Program-made: the position numbers and the translations under genes
In this document: one piece after another, positions 33,099-41,969 of the stretch
Layout of the letters: each line of letters begins with the position of its first letter
How positions within the stretch are numbered: the stretch's first letter is position 1
Origin: Faecalibacterium prausnitzii
GTDB taxonomy: Bacteria > Bacillota > Clostridia > Oscillospirales > Ruminococcaceae
Length of the DNA stretch: 64,000 nt
Reading direction: 5' to 3'
NCBI RefSeq assembly: GCF_019967995.1
Contig: NZ_CP065377.1
Location: 1,674,001 to 1,738,000, forward strand
The notes under the pieces: generated by a model
The model's database searches: none
What the model saw: the letters and a program-made list of their open reading frames with translations, nothing else
Told to the model about the DNA's origin: nothing

Positions 33099-33869
33099 AT
33101 GATGCAAGGTACCTATTATAAAGAGTGGAGCCGGATGCTCGGCCGCGAAATGGAGTTCAAGGTCTATGGCACGGCCGGTGTGCCGGTGCTGGCCCTGCCC
33201 GCCCGCGGGGGCCGTTTCTACGATTGGGAGAACAACGGGATGCCCGAAGCGGTGGCTTCCCTGCTGAGCAGCGGCAAGCTCCAGCTCTTTACCGCCGACG
33301 GCATCGACGCCGAGAGCCTGCTGGCCGGGGATGCTGCGCCCCGCCGCCGGGCTGAGATGCAGGAAAAGTATTTCAACTACCTGTCCACCGAGCTGGCCGC
33401 CCGCATCCGGGAACTGAACCAGACCGAGAAAGGCCAGCTCATCTGGTGCGTCGGCGTGGACACCGGTGCCTGTCAGGCCGTCAACTGCCGCCTGCGCCGC
33501 CCGGAGGTGTTCGGCGGTGCCATCGGTCTGTCCGGCCTGTACGACATGAGCCGCTTTCTGGGCAGCGCCGAGGACGACCTCGTGCTCCGCAATGCCCCCC
33601 TCGCCTACCTGACCGAGACCGGCCTCGTGGACAAAAAGGCCTTTGCCAAGGCGGAGGAGAACGACCTCATCCTCTGCGCCGGGCAGGGCAGCTACGAGGA
33701 GGAGGCACAGGCCGACACCCGCGCCCTCTCCGAGGCCCTGATCACCGCCGGTCTGCCCGTCCACTGCGAGTTCTGGGGCAGTGATGTCTCCCACGACTGG
33801 TACTGGTGGGGCAAGGAGCTGCATCTGTTCGCAGAACGCATCTTTGGAGAAGGAGGAAGCCATGCCTGA
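33099..33869 (+). CDS. Alpha/beta-hydrolase (esterase-like) with Asp at the nucleophile site
   Basis: The 256-residue protein resembles the putative esterase (EstD/PF00756-like) group. VPVLALPARGGRFYDWENNGM is the first strand and oxyanion region, and the late SDVSHDWYWW carries the likely catalytic His232. The nucleophile elbow, normally G-x-S-x-G, reads GVDTG (residues 119-123). The expected Ser is Asp121, so it may be inactive or work like Asp-nucleophile hydrolases. AGGAGG lies 8 nt before the first ATG. The stop overlaps the next gene by 8 bp, implying coupling with the isomerase-like protein. Confidence 0.7.
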   Translation: MMQGTYYKEWSRMLGREMEFKVYGTAGVPVLALPARGGRFYDWENNGMPEAVASLLSSGKLQLFTADGIDAESLLAGDAAPRRRAEMQEKYFNYLSTELAARIRELNQTEKGQLIWCVGVDTGACQAVNCRLRRPEVFGGAIGLSGLYDMSRFLGSAEDDLVLRNAPLAYLTETGLVDKKAFAKAEENDLILCAGQGSYEEEAQADTRALSEALITAGLPVHCEFWGSDVSHDWYWWGKELHLFAERIFGEGGSHA

Positions 33870-34698
33870 ATTTGTGATCGGTGCCCGCGGGCACGATTTT
33901 GGCCGTCACACCCCGGATGAGCTGTTCGCTTCCATCGGCAAGGCGGGCTTTGCCTGCACCCAGCTGGCCTACACCAAGGCCATTGAGGGTGTGAAGAGCT
34001 ATGCCGATGTCACCCCGGAACTGGTCGAGGCCACCCGCGCCGCAGCCACCGCTGCCGGTGTTTCCATCGCGGTGAACGGCACCTACGTCGAGCTGAGCTA
34101 TGCCGACGAGGACAAGCGCCGCGCCGAGGTCGCCAAGGTGCTGAGCCAGATCCCGGTCGCCAAAGTGCTGCACGCCGGCTGCATGGGCAGCGAGACCACC
34201 AACATGGCCAAGCAGCCCGGTGTCACCCGCAAGGAAGCGCAGGAAGCCCTTCTCCGCAGCCTGGGCGAGATCCTGCCCGTCTGTGAGGAGCAGGGGGTGC
34301 TGTTCGCCGTGGAGTGCGTCTACTACCACGCTATGAACACCCCGGAGGCCGTCAAGATGGTGCTGGACACCATCGCCAGCCCCAATCTGCGCGTCCTCTG
34401 CGATTTCGCCAACTACGTCGGCCCGGAGGATGCTTCGCTGGACGCGCAGCGCCGCATCTGGGACAAGGTGGGCAGCTGGTACGGCGACAAGATCGCCGCC
34501 GTCCACTTCAAGGGTCAGAACTTCCGGCCGGACGGCACCCTGTACTCCACCAGCCTGGAGGATTCCTGTGTGGACTATGCAGGCGGCTTCGCCATGCTGA
34601 AGCAGATGCCGCAGGCCGCCTTCCCGGTCCTGCGTGAGGAAGCCGTCCCCGCCCGCGCCGCCAGCGACATCGCCTTTATGCGGAAATTCTGCGAATAA
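33862..34698 (+). CDS. Sugar phosphate isomerase/epimerase-like TIM-barrel protein
   Basis: The 278-residue protein belongs to the xylose isomerase-like (AP endonuclease 2 superfamily) fold. Metal-ligand regions include FAVECVYYHAMNTPE (Glu), VLCDFANYV (Asp), IAAVHFKGQNF (His) and PVLREEAV (Glu). The reaction cannot be named; relatives act on ketoses, inosose or hydroxypyruvate. AAGGAGGAAGCC precedes the ATG, which lies inside the end of the hydrolase gene. Confidence 0.8.
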   Translation: MPEFVIGARGHDFGRHTPDELFASIGKAGFACTQLAYTKAIEGVKSYADVTPELVEATRAAATAAGVSIAVNGTYVELSYADEDKRRAEVAKVLSQIPVAKVLHAGCMGSETTNMAKQPGVTRKEAQEALLRSLGEILPVCEEQGVLFAVECVYYHAMNTPEAVKMVLDTIASPNLRVLCDFANYVGPEDASLDAQRRIWDKVGSWYGDKIAAVHFKGQNFRPDGTLYSTSLEDSCVDYAGGFAMLKQMPQAAFPVLREEAVPARAASDIAFMRKFCE

Positions 34699-34711
34699 GC
34701 GCTTGCCTTTC

Positions 34712-34856
34712 AGGAGTTGTTGACACTCCCCCCGTCACCTACGGTGACAGCCCCCTCTGAGAGGGGGCCTTTTACAGCTGACCCTTGCGCCAGGGCTCCC
34801 TCCATGAGGGAGCTGGCACAGCGACGCTGTGACTGAGGGAGTTTGCAGCAACTCCT
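34712..34856. repeat. MITE/REP-like palindromic element, copy B
   Basis: Imperfect terminal inverted repeats (AGGAGTTGTTG-ACACTCCC and GGGAGTTTGC-AGCAACTCCT) enclose four short hairpins: GTCACC-TAC-GGTGAC, CCCCCTCT-GAGAGGGGG, CTCCCTCCATGAGGGAG and CAGCGACGCTG. The order GGGAGCTGGCACAGCGA ... TGACTGAGGGAG matches the element at 61386-61518. A T-run follows, so it may also end transcription. Confidence 0.75.
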
Positions 34857-34912
34857 TCTTTTTTTGTCTTCTGTGTTCACGAAAAATTCACAATTGAATT
34901 CTCATTTCCTAC

Positions 34913-34941
34913 TTGTTCTGTAGGACAAACTGTGCTACAAT
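34913..34941 (+). promoter_or_regulatory. Predicted sigma-A promoter of the copper operon
   Basis: TTGTTC (34913-34918), 17 nt, TACAAT (34936-34941) with an upstream TGC (extended -10). Confidence 0.7.
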
Positions 34942-34956
34942 GCCTTTGTACGAAAG

Positions 34957-34974
34957 ATACCCCCAAGGGGTAAT
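34957..34974 (+). promoter_or_regulatory. CsoR operator
   Basis: The palindrome TACCCC-CAA-GGGGTA is of the G/C-run type bound by CsoR repressors. It starts about ten bases after the expected transcription start and ends just before the csoR ribosome binding site, so binding would block early transcription of csoR-copA. Confidence 0.75.
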
Positions 34975-34992
34975 TCGAAAGGAGTGGTTCCC

Positions 34993-35394
34993 ATGAGCAG
35001 CGAGATGGAACCCTGCCCCCGCTGTGCCCTGCACGAAGCGTCCCCTGCCCCCTGCTGCGAAGATGCAGCCGCCGAAACGGCGCAGGCCGAAGCAGAGACC
35101 CTGCACGCCTGCTGCTGCCGCCACAAAAAGCGGAGCGAGGAGGAGTACAAGAGCCTCATCCACCGGCTGAACCGCATCGAGGGCCAGATCCGGGGCATCC
35201 GCGGCATGGTCGAAAAAGACGTCTACTGTGCCGACATCCTCGTGCAGGTGGCGGCGGCAAACTCTGCGCTGAACGCCTTTTCCAGAGAGCTGCTCAGCCA
35301 GCATGTGCGCACCTGCGTTGCGGACGACCTGCGCGCGGGCAGCGACGAAAAGTTGGATGAGCTGCTGAAATTGCTGCCCAAACTCATGAAATGA
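34993..35394 (+). CDS. csoR: CsoR-family copper-sensing repressor with Cys-rich N-terminal extension
   Basis: The 133-residue protein contains a CsoR/DUF156 helical domain (about 46-133). The Cu(I) ligands Cys79, His104 and Cys108 match the C-H-C pattern. Before it is an unusual 45-residue extension with seven cysteines (CPRC, CC, CCC) and several His. AAAGGAG at 34978-34984 fits the ATG at 34993; a GTG three codons earlier overlaps that site. It lies 42 bp upstream of copA and should repress itself and copA until copper binds. Confidence 0.9.
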   Translation: MSSEMEPCPRCALHEASPAPCCEDAAAETAQAEAETLHACCCRHKKRSEEEYKSLIHRLNRIEGQIRGIRGMVEKDVYCADILVQVAAANSALNAFSRELLSQHVRTCVADDLRAGSDEKLDELLKLLPKLMK

Positions 35395-35436
35395 CCCTTT
35401 TTCGGACAATCTGACCCATCGCAAGGAGTGAAGACT

Positions 35437-38010
35437 ATGGAACAATACAACGTTACCGGCATGAGCTGTGCGGCCTGCTCTGCACGGGTGGAAAAGGCCG
35501 TAAACGCCGTGCCCGGCGTCACGAGCTGCTCGGTGAGCCTGCTCACCAACTCCATGGGCGTGGAGGGCACCGCGAGTGCTGCCGCCATCGTCAAGGCGGT
35601 GCAGGATGCAGGCTATGGCGCCAGCCCCAAGGCGGGCGGGCCCACCGCCGCCACGGACCCCAGCGCCGACCTCGATGCCCTGGCCGACCACGAGACCCCC
35701 AAACTGAAAAAGCGGCTCATCGCCTCCCTTCTCTTTCTGGCGGTGCTGATGTACTTTTCCATGGGGCACATGATGTGGGGCTGGCCGCTCCCCCACTGGT
35801 TCGACGGCAACCACGTCGCGATGGGCCTCGTTCAGCTGCTGCTGGCGGGCATCGTGATGGTCATCAACCAGAAGTTCTTCATCAACGGCTTCAAAGGCCT
35901 CCTCCACCGCGCTCCCAACATGGATACACTGGTGGCGCTGGGCTCCTCGGCCAGCTTTCTCTGGAGCACCTACGCCCTCTTCGCCATGACCCGTGCGCAG
36001 GTGGATGGCAACGACGCCCTCGTCATGCACTACATGATGGAGTTCTACTTTGAGTCGGCCGCCATGATCCTGACCCTCATCACGGTGGGCAAGATGCTGG
36101 AAGCCCGCTCCAAAGGCAAGACCACCGACGCACTCAAGAGCCTGATGAAGCTGGCTCCCAAAACGGCCACCCTCCTGCGGGGCGGCACCGAAGTCAGCGT
36201 CCCCATCGCGGAAGTGCGCAAAGGCGATGTTTTTGTCGTCCGCCCCGGTGAGAACATCCCGGTGGACGGCATCGTGCTGGAAGGCAGCAGCGCCGTGAAC
36301 GAGAGCGCACTGACCGGCGAGAGCATCCCGGTGGACAAGGCCGAGGGCGACAAGGTCTCAGCCGCCACCACCAACCAGTCGGGCTTCCTGCGGTGCGAGG
36401 CCACCCGCGTGGGCGAAGATACCACTCTGGCGCAGATCATCCGGATGGTCAGCGACGCCGCCGCCACCAAGGCCCCCATCGCCAAGATCGCCGACACCGT
36501 GTCGGGCTTCTTCGTCCCGGCGGTCATCTCCATCGCCGTGGTCACCACCATCGTCTGGCTGCTGCTGGGCCGGGAGTTCGGCTATGCGCTGGCCCGCGGC
36601 ATCTCGGTGCTGGTCATCAGCTGCCCCTGTGCGCTGGGTCTGGCCACACCGGTGGCCATCATGGTCGGCAACGGTCTGGGGGCCAAGAACGGCATCCTGT
36701 TCAAGACGGCCGCTTCGCTGGAAGCCGCAGGCCGCACCCAGATCGTGGCGCTGGATAAGACCGGCACCATCACCAGCGGCGAACCCAAAGTCACCGACAT
36801 CCTGCCCGCCGAGGGCGTGAGCGAGACGGAGCTGCTGACCCTTGCCGCCGCGCTGGAACGCAGGAGCGAGCATCCGCTGGCCAAGGCCATCCTCGCTTAC
36901 ACCGAAGCCAACGCCATCGAAGCCCCGGAAGTCTCCGACTTTGCAGCCCTGCCCGGCAACGGCCTGACTGCAACGCTGGACGGCAAAGAAATTTACGCAG
37001 GCCATGCGTCCTTCCTTGCAACAAAGGCCGCTGTGCCCGCCAGCTTGAAGGCAAAAGCCGCCGCGCTGGCAAGCGAGGGCAAAACGCCGCTGTACTTCGG
37101 CGGCGCCGGCCGTCTGCTGGGCGTAGTGGCCGTGGCCGATACCATCAAGGAGGACAGCCCCCGCGCCATCCGTGAATTGCAGAACATGGGCATCCGGGTC
37201 GTGATGCTCACCGGCGACAACCAGCGCACCGCCGACGCCATCGGCCGTCAGGCAGGCGTGGATGAGGTCATCGCTGGCGTCCTGCCCGACGGCAAGGAAG
37301 CCGTCATCCGCAAGCTGCAAGCCTCCGGCAAGGTCGCCATGGTCGGCGACGGCATCAACGATGCCCCGGCCCTGACCCGCGCCGACACCGGCATCGCCAT
37401 CGGTGCTGGAACGGACGTCGCCATTGATGCGGCGGACGTGGTGCTGATGAACTCCCGGCTCTCCGATGTGCCCGCCGCCATCCGCCTGAGCCGCGCCACC
37501 CTGCGCAACATCCACGAGAATCTGTTCTGGGCCTTCATCTACAACATCATCGGCATCCCGCTGGCCGCCGGTGTGTTCATCCCCTTCGGCCTGACGCTGA
37601 ACCCCATGTTCGGTGCCGCCGCGATGAGCCTGTCCAGCTTCTGCGTCGTCAGCAACGCGCTGCGCCTGAATCTGTTCGACCTGCACAGCACCAAACACGA
37701 CCACAAGATCAAGACTTCCGCCCTGCCCGCTGCCGCGCAGCCGCAGGCTGAAGATACGACCGAACCCGTTTCGGAATCCACTGTCAAGGAGGAATGTTCC
37801 ATGAAAAAGACCCTGCACGTTGAAGGCATGATGTGCTGCCACTGCGAGGCCCGCGTGAAGAAGGCACTGGAAGCTCTGCCCGAAGTCCACGAGGCCGTGG
37901 TCAGCCACGAGACCGGCACCGCCGTCGTCACCCTGAGCGCCGATGTCGCCAACGAGACCCTGAAGAAGGCCGTTGAAGACCAGGACTACAAAGTGACCGG
38001 CATCGAATAA
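35437..38010 (+). CDS. copA: Copper-exporting P1B-type ATPase with C-terminal CopZ-like domain
   Basis: The 857-residue pump has an N-terminal heavy-metal domain (GMSCAAC, Cys11/Cys14), eight membrane helices with the CPC ion site near residue 395, TGES actuator motif, DKTGT phosphorylation site near 440, SEHP and GDGIND. After the last helices a linker rich in His, Ala, Pro and Glu leads to a second HMA domain (GMMCCHC) over the final ~69 residues. Metal domains at the C-terminus are unusual for CopA. An internal Shine-Dalgarno and ATG start exactly at that domain. AAGGAG is 8 nt before the ATG. Confidence 0.95.
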   Translation: MEQYNVTGMSCAACSARVEKAVNAVPGVTSCSVSLLTNSMGVEGTASAAAIVKAVQDAGYGASPKAGGPTAATDPSADLDALADHETPKLKKRLIASLLFLAVLMYFSMGHMMWGWPLPHWFDGNHVAMGLVQLLLAGIVMVINQKFFINGFKGLLHRAPNMDTLVALGSSASFLWSTYALFAMTRAQVDGNDALVMHYMMEFYFESAAMILTLITVGKMLEARSKGKTTDALKSLMKLAPKTATLLRGGTEVSVPIAEVRKGDVFVVRPGENIPVDGIVLEGSSAVNESALTGESIPVDKAEGDKVSAATTNQSGFLRCEATRVGEDTTLAQIIRMVSDAAATKAPIAKIADTVSGFFVPAVISIAVVTTIVWLLLGREFGYALARGISVLVISCPCALGLATPVAIMVGNGLGAKNGILFKTAASLEAAGRTQIVALDKTGTITSGEPKVTDILPAEGVSETELLTLAAALERRSEHPLAKAILAYTEANAIEAPEVSDFAALPGNGLTATLDGKEIYAGHASFLATKAAVPASLKAKAAALASEGKTPLYFGGAGRLLGVVAVADTIKEDSPRAIRELQNMGIRVVMLTGDNQRTADAIGRQAGVDEVIAGVLPDGKEAVIRKLQASGKVAMVGDGINDAPALTRADTGIAIGAGTDVAIDAADVVLMNSRLSDVPAAIRLSRATLRNIHENLFWAFIYNIIGIPLAAGVFIPFGLTLNPMFGAAAMSLSSFCVVSNALRLNLFDLHSTKHDHKIKTSALPAAAQPQAEDTTEPVSESTVKEECSMKKTLHVEGMMCCHCEARVKKALEALPEVHEAVVSHETGTAVVTLSADVANETLKKAVEDQDYKVTGIE
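37801..38010 (+). CDS. copZ: Nested CopZ-like copper chaperone (internal start in copA)
   Basis: Within copA and in the same frame, AAGGAGG (37786-37792) lies 8 nt before ATG 37801. From there a 69-residue HMA domain runs to the copA stop: [22 protein letters not shown] with the Cu(I) CxxC as CCHC. Free CopZ proteins are 68-69 residues. So the pump may end in a fused chaperone and the free chaperone may also be made by internal initiation. That the internal start is used is inference. Confidence 0.6.
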   Translation: MKKTLHVEGMMCCHCEARVKKALEALPEVHEAVVSHETGTAVVTLSADVANETLKKAVEDQDYKVTGIE

Positions 38011-38023
38011 GCCGCACCTGCCA

Positions 38024-38074
38024 AAAAGACCCTCTCCGTCCTTGCTCTGCTGCAATGCCCGGAGAGGGTCTTTT
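38024..38074. terminator. Bidirectional terminator after copA
   Basis: AAAAGACCCTCTCCG (38024-38038) and CGGAGAGGGTCTTTT (38060-38074) are exact complements around a 21-nt loop. They serve copA and the convergent ABC permease gene. Confidence 0.85.
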
Positions 38075-38080
38075 CATCTT

Positions 38081-39685
38081 TTATAATCTCTGCAATCGTT
38101 CTGCGCCCTTCGTCTTCAGCCAGCGGAGCGCAGCCCCATCGGCCAGGGCAAGGATACCCAATGCTGCCATCCATGCGGCCTCGGCCGGCACGAACTGCGC
38201 CAGCACCAGCACCCCCACGCCCAGCACAAAGCCAGCGGCCCAGTTGACAAGCAGTGCCAGCAGAACGCTGGGGTTCTGCTTGATGACGGCCATCTCGCTC
38301 GTCCAGTGGAACCGTGGCATCATCACGCCGAGCATCAGCCCGGCGGCAGCTGTGAAAACAACATCCAATGCCACCAGCAGACCCGCCAGCAGGGCCGAAG
38401 TCCACGGCGCGCGCAGAAGCACGAGTCCGTAAGCCAGGCAGAGCAGCGCGGGCGGCAGGGTGACCAGCAGATGCAGGTCCAGCTTCGCCCGCAGCACCTG
38501 CCATGGTGTCACCGGCAGGCTTTGCAGCTGCCACAGCTGTTCCCCTTCCAGTGAGACGGACGGCACGGTGAGGAGGTTCATCCCGGCCACCAGCACCACC
38601 GTGAAGGTCAGCAGCACCACGCCCAGCTCCCGCGCGGGCAGCCGCGCCGCCAACGCCCGCAGTGCGTCCGCCTTGTATCCCATTGCGCCGCTGAGAAGCA
38701 GCAGCGCCAGCGACCCCATGGCGCAATTGAGCAGATAGGACGCGCTGCTGCCCAGATGGAGCAGTTCCCGGCGCAGCAGCGTCCGCCGCAGCGAGGAACG
38801 GCGGGCCAGCCGCGCCCGCGTCCGTTTCACGGCCCCGCGCCGGGTCGTCATCAGGGTCAGATACGGCCCGGAAAGCGCCCTGCCCAGCGCCGCGCAGAGC
38901 AGCACGATGCCAACGGCCAGCACCAGCAGCAAAAGCGGTTTCCCGCAGGCGGCACCTCCCAAAAAGCGCCCCGCGCCCGTTAGGGCCGTGTCACTTCCGC
39001 CCAGCGCCCCCTGCCCCAACACCTGTTCAAGGAGAGCCATTCCCCGCTGGTAGGCGAGACCATACACCACCGCAAGCCCCAGGGTTGCCGCAATCGTGAC
39101 CAGCGTTTTGTGTGCGGCCCGCGCAGTGCAGAGAGCGACCACCCACCCCAGCAGCGCCGCCAGAAGGGACGCTGCCCCGGCCAGCACCAGCGCCATGGGA
39201 GCCGCACTCAGCAGCCCGCCCAGCGGAGAAGCCGCATACAGCCCATACACTACTTCTGCCGGGACCCAGAGCAGCAGCAGATAGAACAGGCACATCGCGT
39301 ACAGCCCGCTCATCCGGACGGCAAAGATCATCCACGGCGGGATGGGCATCGCCAGCAGCAGGTCGTTGTCCCTGGCCTGAAACAGGCTCCCATAGCTGGA
39401 AAACGCCCCTGCAAACACGCCGACAGCCAGCGCCAACAGCTCCATCGTCAGAAAGTACAGTGCCTCCTGCCCGACGGGCAGCAGCAGCTCTCCCAGCGGC
39501 CACGCCAGCGAGAAGAAACTGCCCATCACCAGCAGCACGATGCCCCCATACAGCGCTCCGAACGCAAACCGGCCCGCTCTGGTGCGGTGTTTCCCGGTGC
39601 TGGCGCTCCGGACAAGGAAGGCCCCCTGCTCCCGCAGCTGTTTCCGAAACAGGGCGCGGAACAGACGTCTGGTCTCAGTGTCCAT
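38081..39685 (-). CDS. ABC exporter membrane protein
   Basis: The 534-residue protein is very hydrophobic with many (about 12) predicted membrane helices, alternating with basic loops such as RARLARRSSLRRTLLRREL. It resembles ABC-2 type permeases of the large two-module kind found with a single ATPase. The start at 39685 overlaps the ATPase gene by 11 bp. The transported substrate is unknown; such pairs often export peptides, lipids or drugs. Confidence 0.75.
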   Translation of the reverse strand: MDTETRRLFRALFRKQLREQGAFLVRSASTGKHRTRAGRFAFGALYGGIVLLVMGSFFSLAWPLGELLLPVGQEALYFLTMELLALAVGVFAGAFSSYGSLFQARDNDLLLAMPIPPWMIFAVRMSGLYAMCLFYLLLLWVPAEVVYGLYAASPLGGLLSAAPMALVLAGAASLLAALLGWVVALCTARAAHKTLVTIAATLGLAVVYGLAYQRGMALLEQVLGQGALGGSDTALTGAGRFLGGAACGKPLLLLVLAVGIVLLCAALGRALSGPYLTLMTTRRGAVKRTRARLARRSSLRRTLLRRELLHLGSSASYLLNCAMGSLALLLLSGAMGYKADALRALAARLPARELGVVLLTFTVVLVAGMNLLTVPSVSLEGEQLWQLQSLPVTPWQVLRAKLDLHLLVTLPPALLCLAYGLVLLRAPWTSALLAGLLVALDVVFTAAAGLMLGVMMPRFHWTSEMAVIKQNPSVLLALLVNWAAGFVLGVGVLVLAQFVPAEAAWMAALGILALADGAALRWLKTKGAERLQRL

Positions 39686-40394
39686 CCTGCACCCCTTCCA
39701 GCTCCAGAAAGACCGCTTCCAGCGATGCATCGCCCCGCACCTCGGCCATGGAGCCAGCCCGCACGAGCCGCCCCTGCCGGAGGATGGCCACCTGGTCGCA
39801 GAGCTTTTCGGCCACTTCCAGCACATGGGTGGAAAAGAAGATGGCCCCGCCTGCATCGCAGAAGGCCCGCATGGTCTGCTTGAGCTGGTGGGAGGCCAGC
39901 GGGTCCAGCCCCACGAACGGCTCATCCATCAGGATGAGTTTGGGCGCGTGGAGCAGTGCCGCCAGAATGGCCAGCTTCTGCTTCATGCCGTGGGAGTAGG
40001 AGCTGATGGGCTGGCCCAGCGCTTCGGTCAGCGCAAAGCGCTCGCCGTACACCCGCACCCGCTCGGCGCGGGCAGCCTCGCGGACGCCGAACACGTCCGC
40101 AATGAAATCCAGATATTGGATACCGGTCATGTAGCCATAAAGGGCCGGATCATCCGGCAGATAGGCCAGCTGACGCTTGGCCGCAAGCGGGTCGTCCCGC
40201 ATGGAACAGCCGTTCACCCGCACCTCGCCGCGGTCCGGCTGCAAGATGCCGCAGCAGCATTTCAGGGTGGTGGTCTTGCCCGCCCCGTTCGGCCCGATGA
40301 AGCCGAAGATCTCTCCCGGCCGGATGGTCAGCGTGAGGTCATCCACCGCCGTTTTCTCGCCGTACTGTTTGGTCAGATGCCGGATCTCCAGCAT
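39675..40394 (-). CDS. ABC transporter ATP-binding protein
   Basis: The 239-residue ATPase has Walker A GPNGAGKTTT, signature SYSHGMKQKL, Walker B LILMDEPFVGLD and the switch His in FFSTHVLE. The SHGMKQK form is typical of ABC-2 exporters of the CcmA type. AAGGAGA lies upstream of the ATG at 40394. It pairs with the downstream membrane protein. Confidence 0.92.
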   Translation of the reverse strand: MLEIRHLTKQYGEKTAVDDLTLTIRPGEIFGFIGPNGAGKTTTLKCCCGILQPDRGEVRVNGCSMRDDPLAAKRQLAYLPDDPALYGYMTGIQYLDFIADVFGVREAARAERVRVYGERFALTEALGQPISSYSHGMKQKLAILAALLHAPKLILMDEPFVGLDPLASHQLKQTMRAFCDAGGAIFFSTHVLEVAEKLCDQVAILRQGRLVRAGSMAEVRGDASLEAVFLELEGVQDGH

Positions 40395-40440
40395 TCGGAT
40401 CTCTCCTTTCGGTCTTGATGCGCTCCTGTTTGATAGCCAA

Positions 40441-40469
40441 ATCGTATCATCCGCGGAAGTGCCTGTCAA
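40441..40469 (-). promoter_or_regulatory. Predicted sigma-A promoter for the ABC exporter
   Basis: On the minus strand TTGACA (40469-40464), 17 nt, TACGAT (40446-40441), 47 nt before the ATPase start. Confidence 0.7.
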
Positions 40470-40493
40470 GCATTTCGGCGCACGTCGGGATGC

Positions 40494-40546
40494 AAAAGCG
40501 GCACCAGCCCGCAAAGCCGTTTTGCTTTACAGACCGGTGCCGCTTT
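40494..40546 (-). terminator. Terminator after the decarboxylase gene
   Basis: AAAGCGGCACC (minus strand) pairs with its complement about 30 nt later and is followed by TTTTGC. It lies just past the decarboxylase stop. Confidence 0.65.
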
Positions 40547-40550
40547 CTGT

Positions 40551-41969
40551 TCATTTCAGGACTGCGACATTTTTGATGCCGTATCGTGCAAAAAGTTTCA
40601 GTGCTGCCGGGCCGATGCGTTCCCCGCTCACCACGATGGGGATCGCCGGCGGGCAGGAGACGGTGGGCATCGCGCAGATGCGGCCCAGCGCCGTTTCAGC
40701 GGGGATCAGCTCCTGCGGGGCGAACACCGCCTGCCGCACGGTGCAGACCGGCGCAGCCTCCGCCGCCAGTTCCGTGAAGACATCCGCCTCCGGTTCCGGC
40801 AGAACCGGGGCCGACGGCAGAGCCGCGCAGAGCCGTGCCACTGCCGCTGCCAGCCGCTCATAATCCTGCGCCGGGTTTTCGGGGGTGAACATCAGCACCA
40901 CATACCGGGGGTCGGCATATTCGCACTCGATGCGGTCCTGCCGCAGAGCCTCGGCCAGCGCGGTGCCGGTCATGCCCAGTGCCGCCGCATCCAGCGTGAG
41001 TTTGAGCGGCTCACGGGCGGGGGCGTCCACCGCCAGCGGGAGCGGACAGCCTGCCGCAGCGGCCTGCTCGTTCAGCACCCGGCGCATTCTGGTCAGCTGC
41101 CCGCAGCAGGAGTAGAGCCGCAGCGGATACCCCTCCGAAAGATACCGGTTGCACCGGTCGAGGGATTGCAGGATCAGATAAGACGGGCTTGTGGAGCCGA
41201 ACAGCGCCAGCGCATTGCGGACTGCCGTTTCCTCCTGCACGGGCGCTTTCGGCCCCAGATGCAGGTAGGCGCCGCCGGTGAGGACCGGCAGGGTCTTGTG
41301 CCCGGAATCGCAGCACATCGCCGCCCCCAATGCAATGGGGTGGCGGCTGCCGCCCACCAGAAAATTCAGGTAGGCACCGTGGGCATTGTCTACCAGCAGC
41401 GGCACACCGTGCGCATCGCAGACCTTTGCAAGGGCCGCGATGTCCTGCATCCCGCCGAGGTAGTCCGGGCTGGTGAGGTAGACGCCGAAGGGGGTTCTCC
41501 CCTGCCCGGCCAGCCGGTCCAGCGCGGCGGCAAGCTGAGCTTCGGTCACGGGGCAGCTGCACAGCGCCCCGGCCGCGTCCGGCGCAGGCCAGAGCCACTG
41601 GATGTCAAGATCCAGCAGCGCGGCGGCATAGAGCAGCGCTTTGTGGGCGTTGCGGGCCGCCAGAAGCACCGGGCGCTGGCCGGCGGGGGCCGCCTGCATC
41701 GCCAGGCAGAGCATGGCCCGGATGCACTGGGACGAGCCCTCGGTGCTGTAATAGGTATGGGCCGTGCCGAAGAGCCGAGTCGCGTTGGCCTCGCTCTGGG
41801 CGATGATGCCATCGGCCTCGTACAACTCATCCGCGCCCCGGATCTCGGTGATGTCCAGCCCTTCAAACCCCAGCAGGGCCTGCCCTTTATGGCCGGGCAT
41901 GTGAAGGCGGGACGTCCCGGACTTTGCGTAGTTCTGCACAAAGTCCACGATGGGCGTGGTCATGCTCAT
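40551..41969 (-). CDS. Orn/Lys/Arg decarboxylase-family PLP enzyme
   Basis: The 472-residue protein is of the short Firmicute group of the basic amino acid decarboxylase family (B. subtilis YaaO/SpeA-like). It opens with SRLHMPGHKG. PLP-site features are STEGSSQCIRAML, LLVDNAHGAYLNF and the Schiff-base Lys in CDSGHKTLPVLTGGAYLH. It probably makes agmatine, cadaverine or putrescine; which one is not clear. The start overlaps the stop of the radical-SAM gene by four bases (ATGA), linking it to the SCIFF locus. Confidence 0.88.
   Translation of the reverse strand: MSMTTPIVDFVQNYAKSGTSRLHMPGHKGQALLGFEGLDITEIRGADELYEADGIIAQSEANATRLFGTAHTYYSTEGSSQCIRAMLCLAMQAAPAGQRPVLLAARNAHKALLYAAALLDLDIQWLWPAPDAAGALCSCPVTEAQLAAALDRLAGQGRTPFGVYLTSPDYLGGMQDIAALAKVCDAHGVPLLVDNAHGAYLNFLVGGSRHPIALGAAMCCDSGHKTLPVLTGGAYLHLGPKAPVQEETAVRNALALFGSTSPSYLILQSLDRCNRYLSEGYPLRLYSCCGQLTRMRRVLNEQAAAAGCPLPLAVDAPAREPLKLTLDAAALGMTGTALAEALRQDRIECEYADPRYVVLMFTPENPAQDYERLAAAVARLCAALPSAPVLPEPEADVFTELAAEAAPVCTVRQAVFAPQELIPAETALGRICAMPTVSCPPAIPIVVSGERIGPAALKLFARYGIKNVAVLK

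Noticed and set aside
34712..34856. Possible CRISPR array, because of clustered short inverted sequences
   Set aside because: There are no regularly spaced direct repeats with unique spacers; the structure is nested palindromes.
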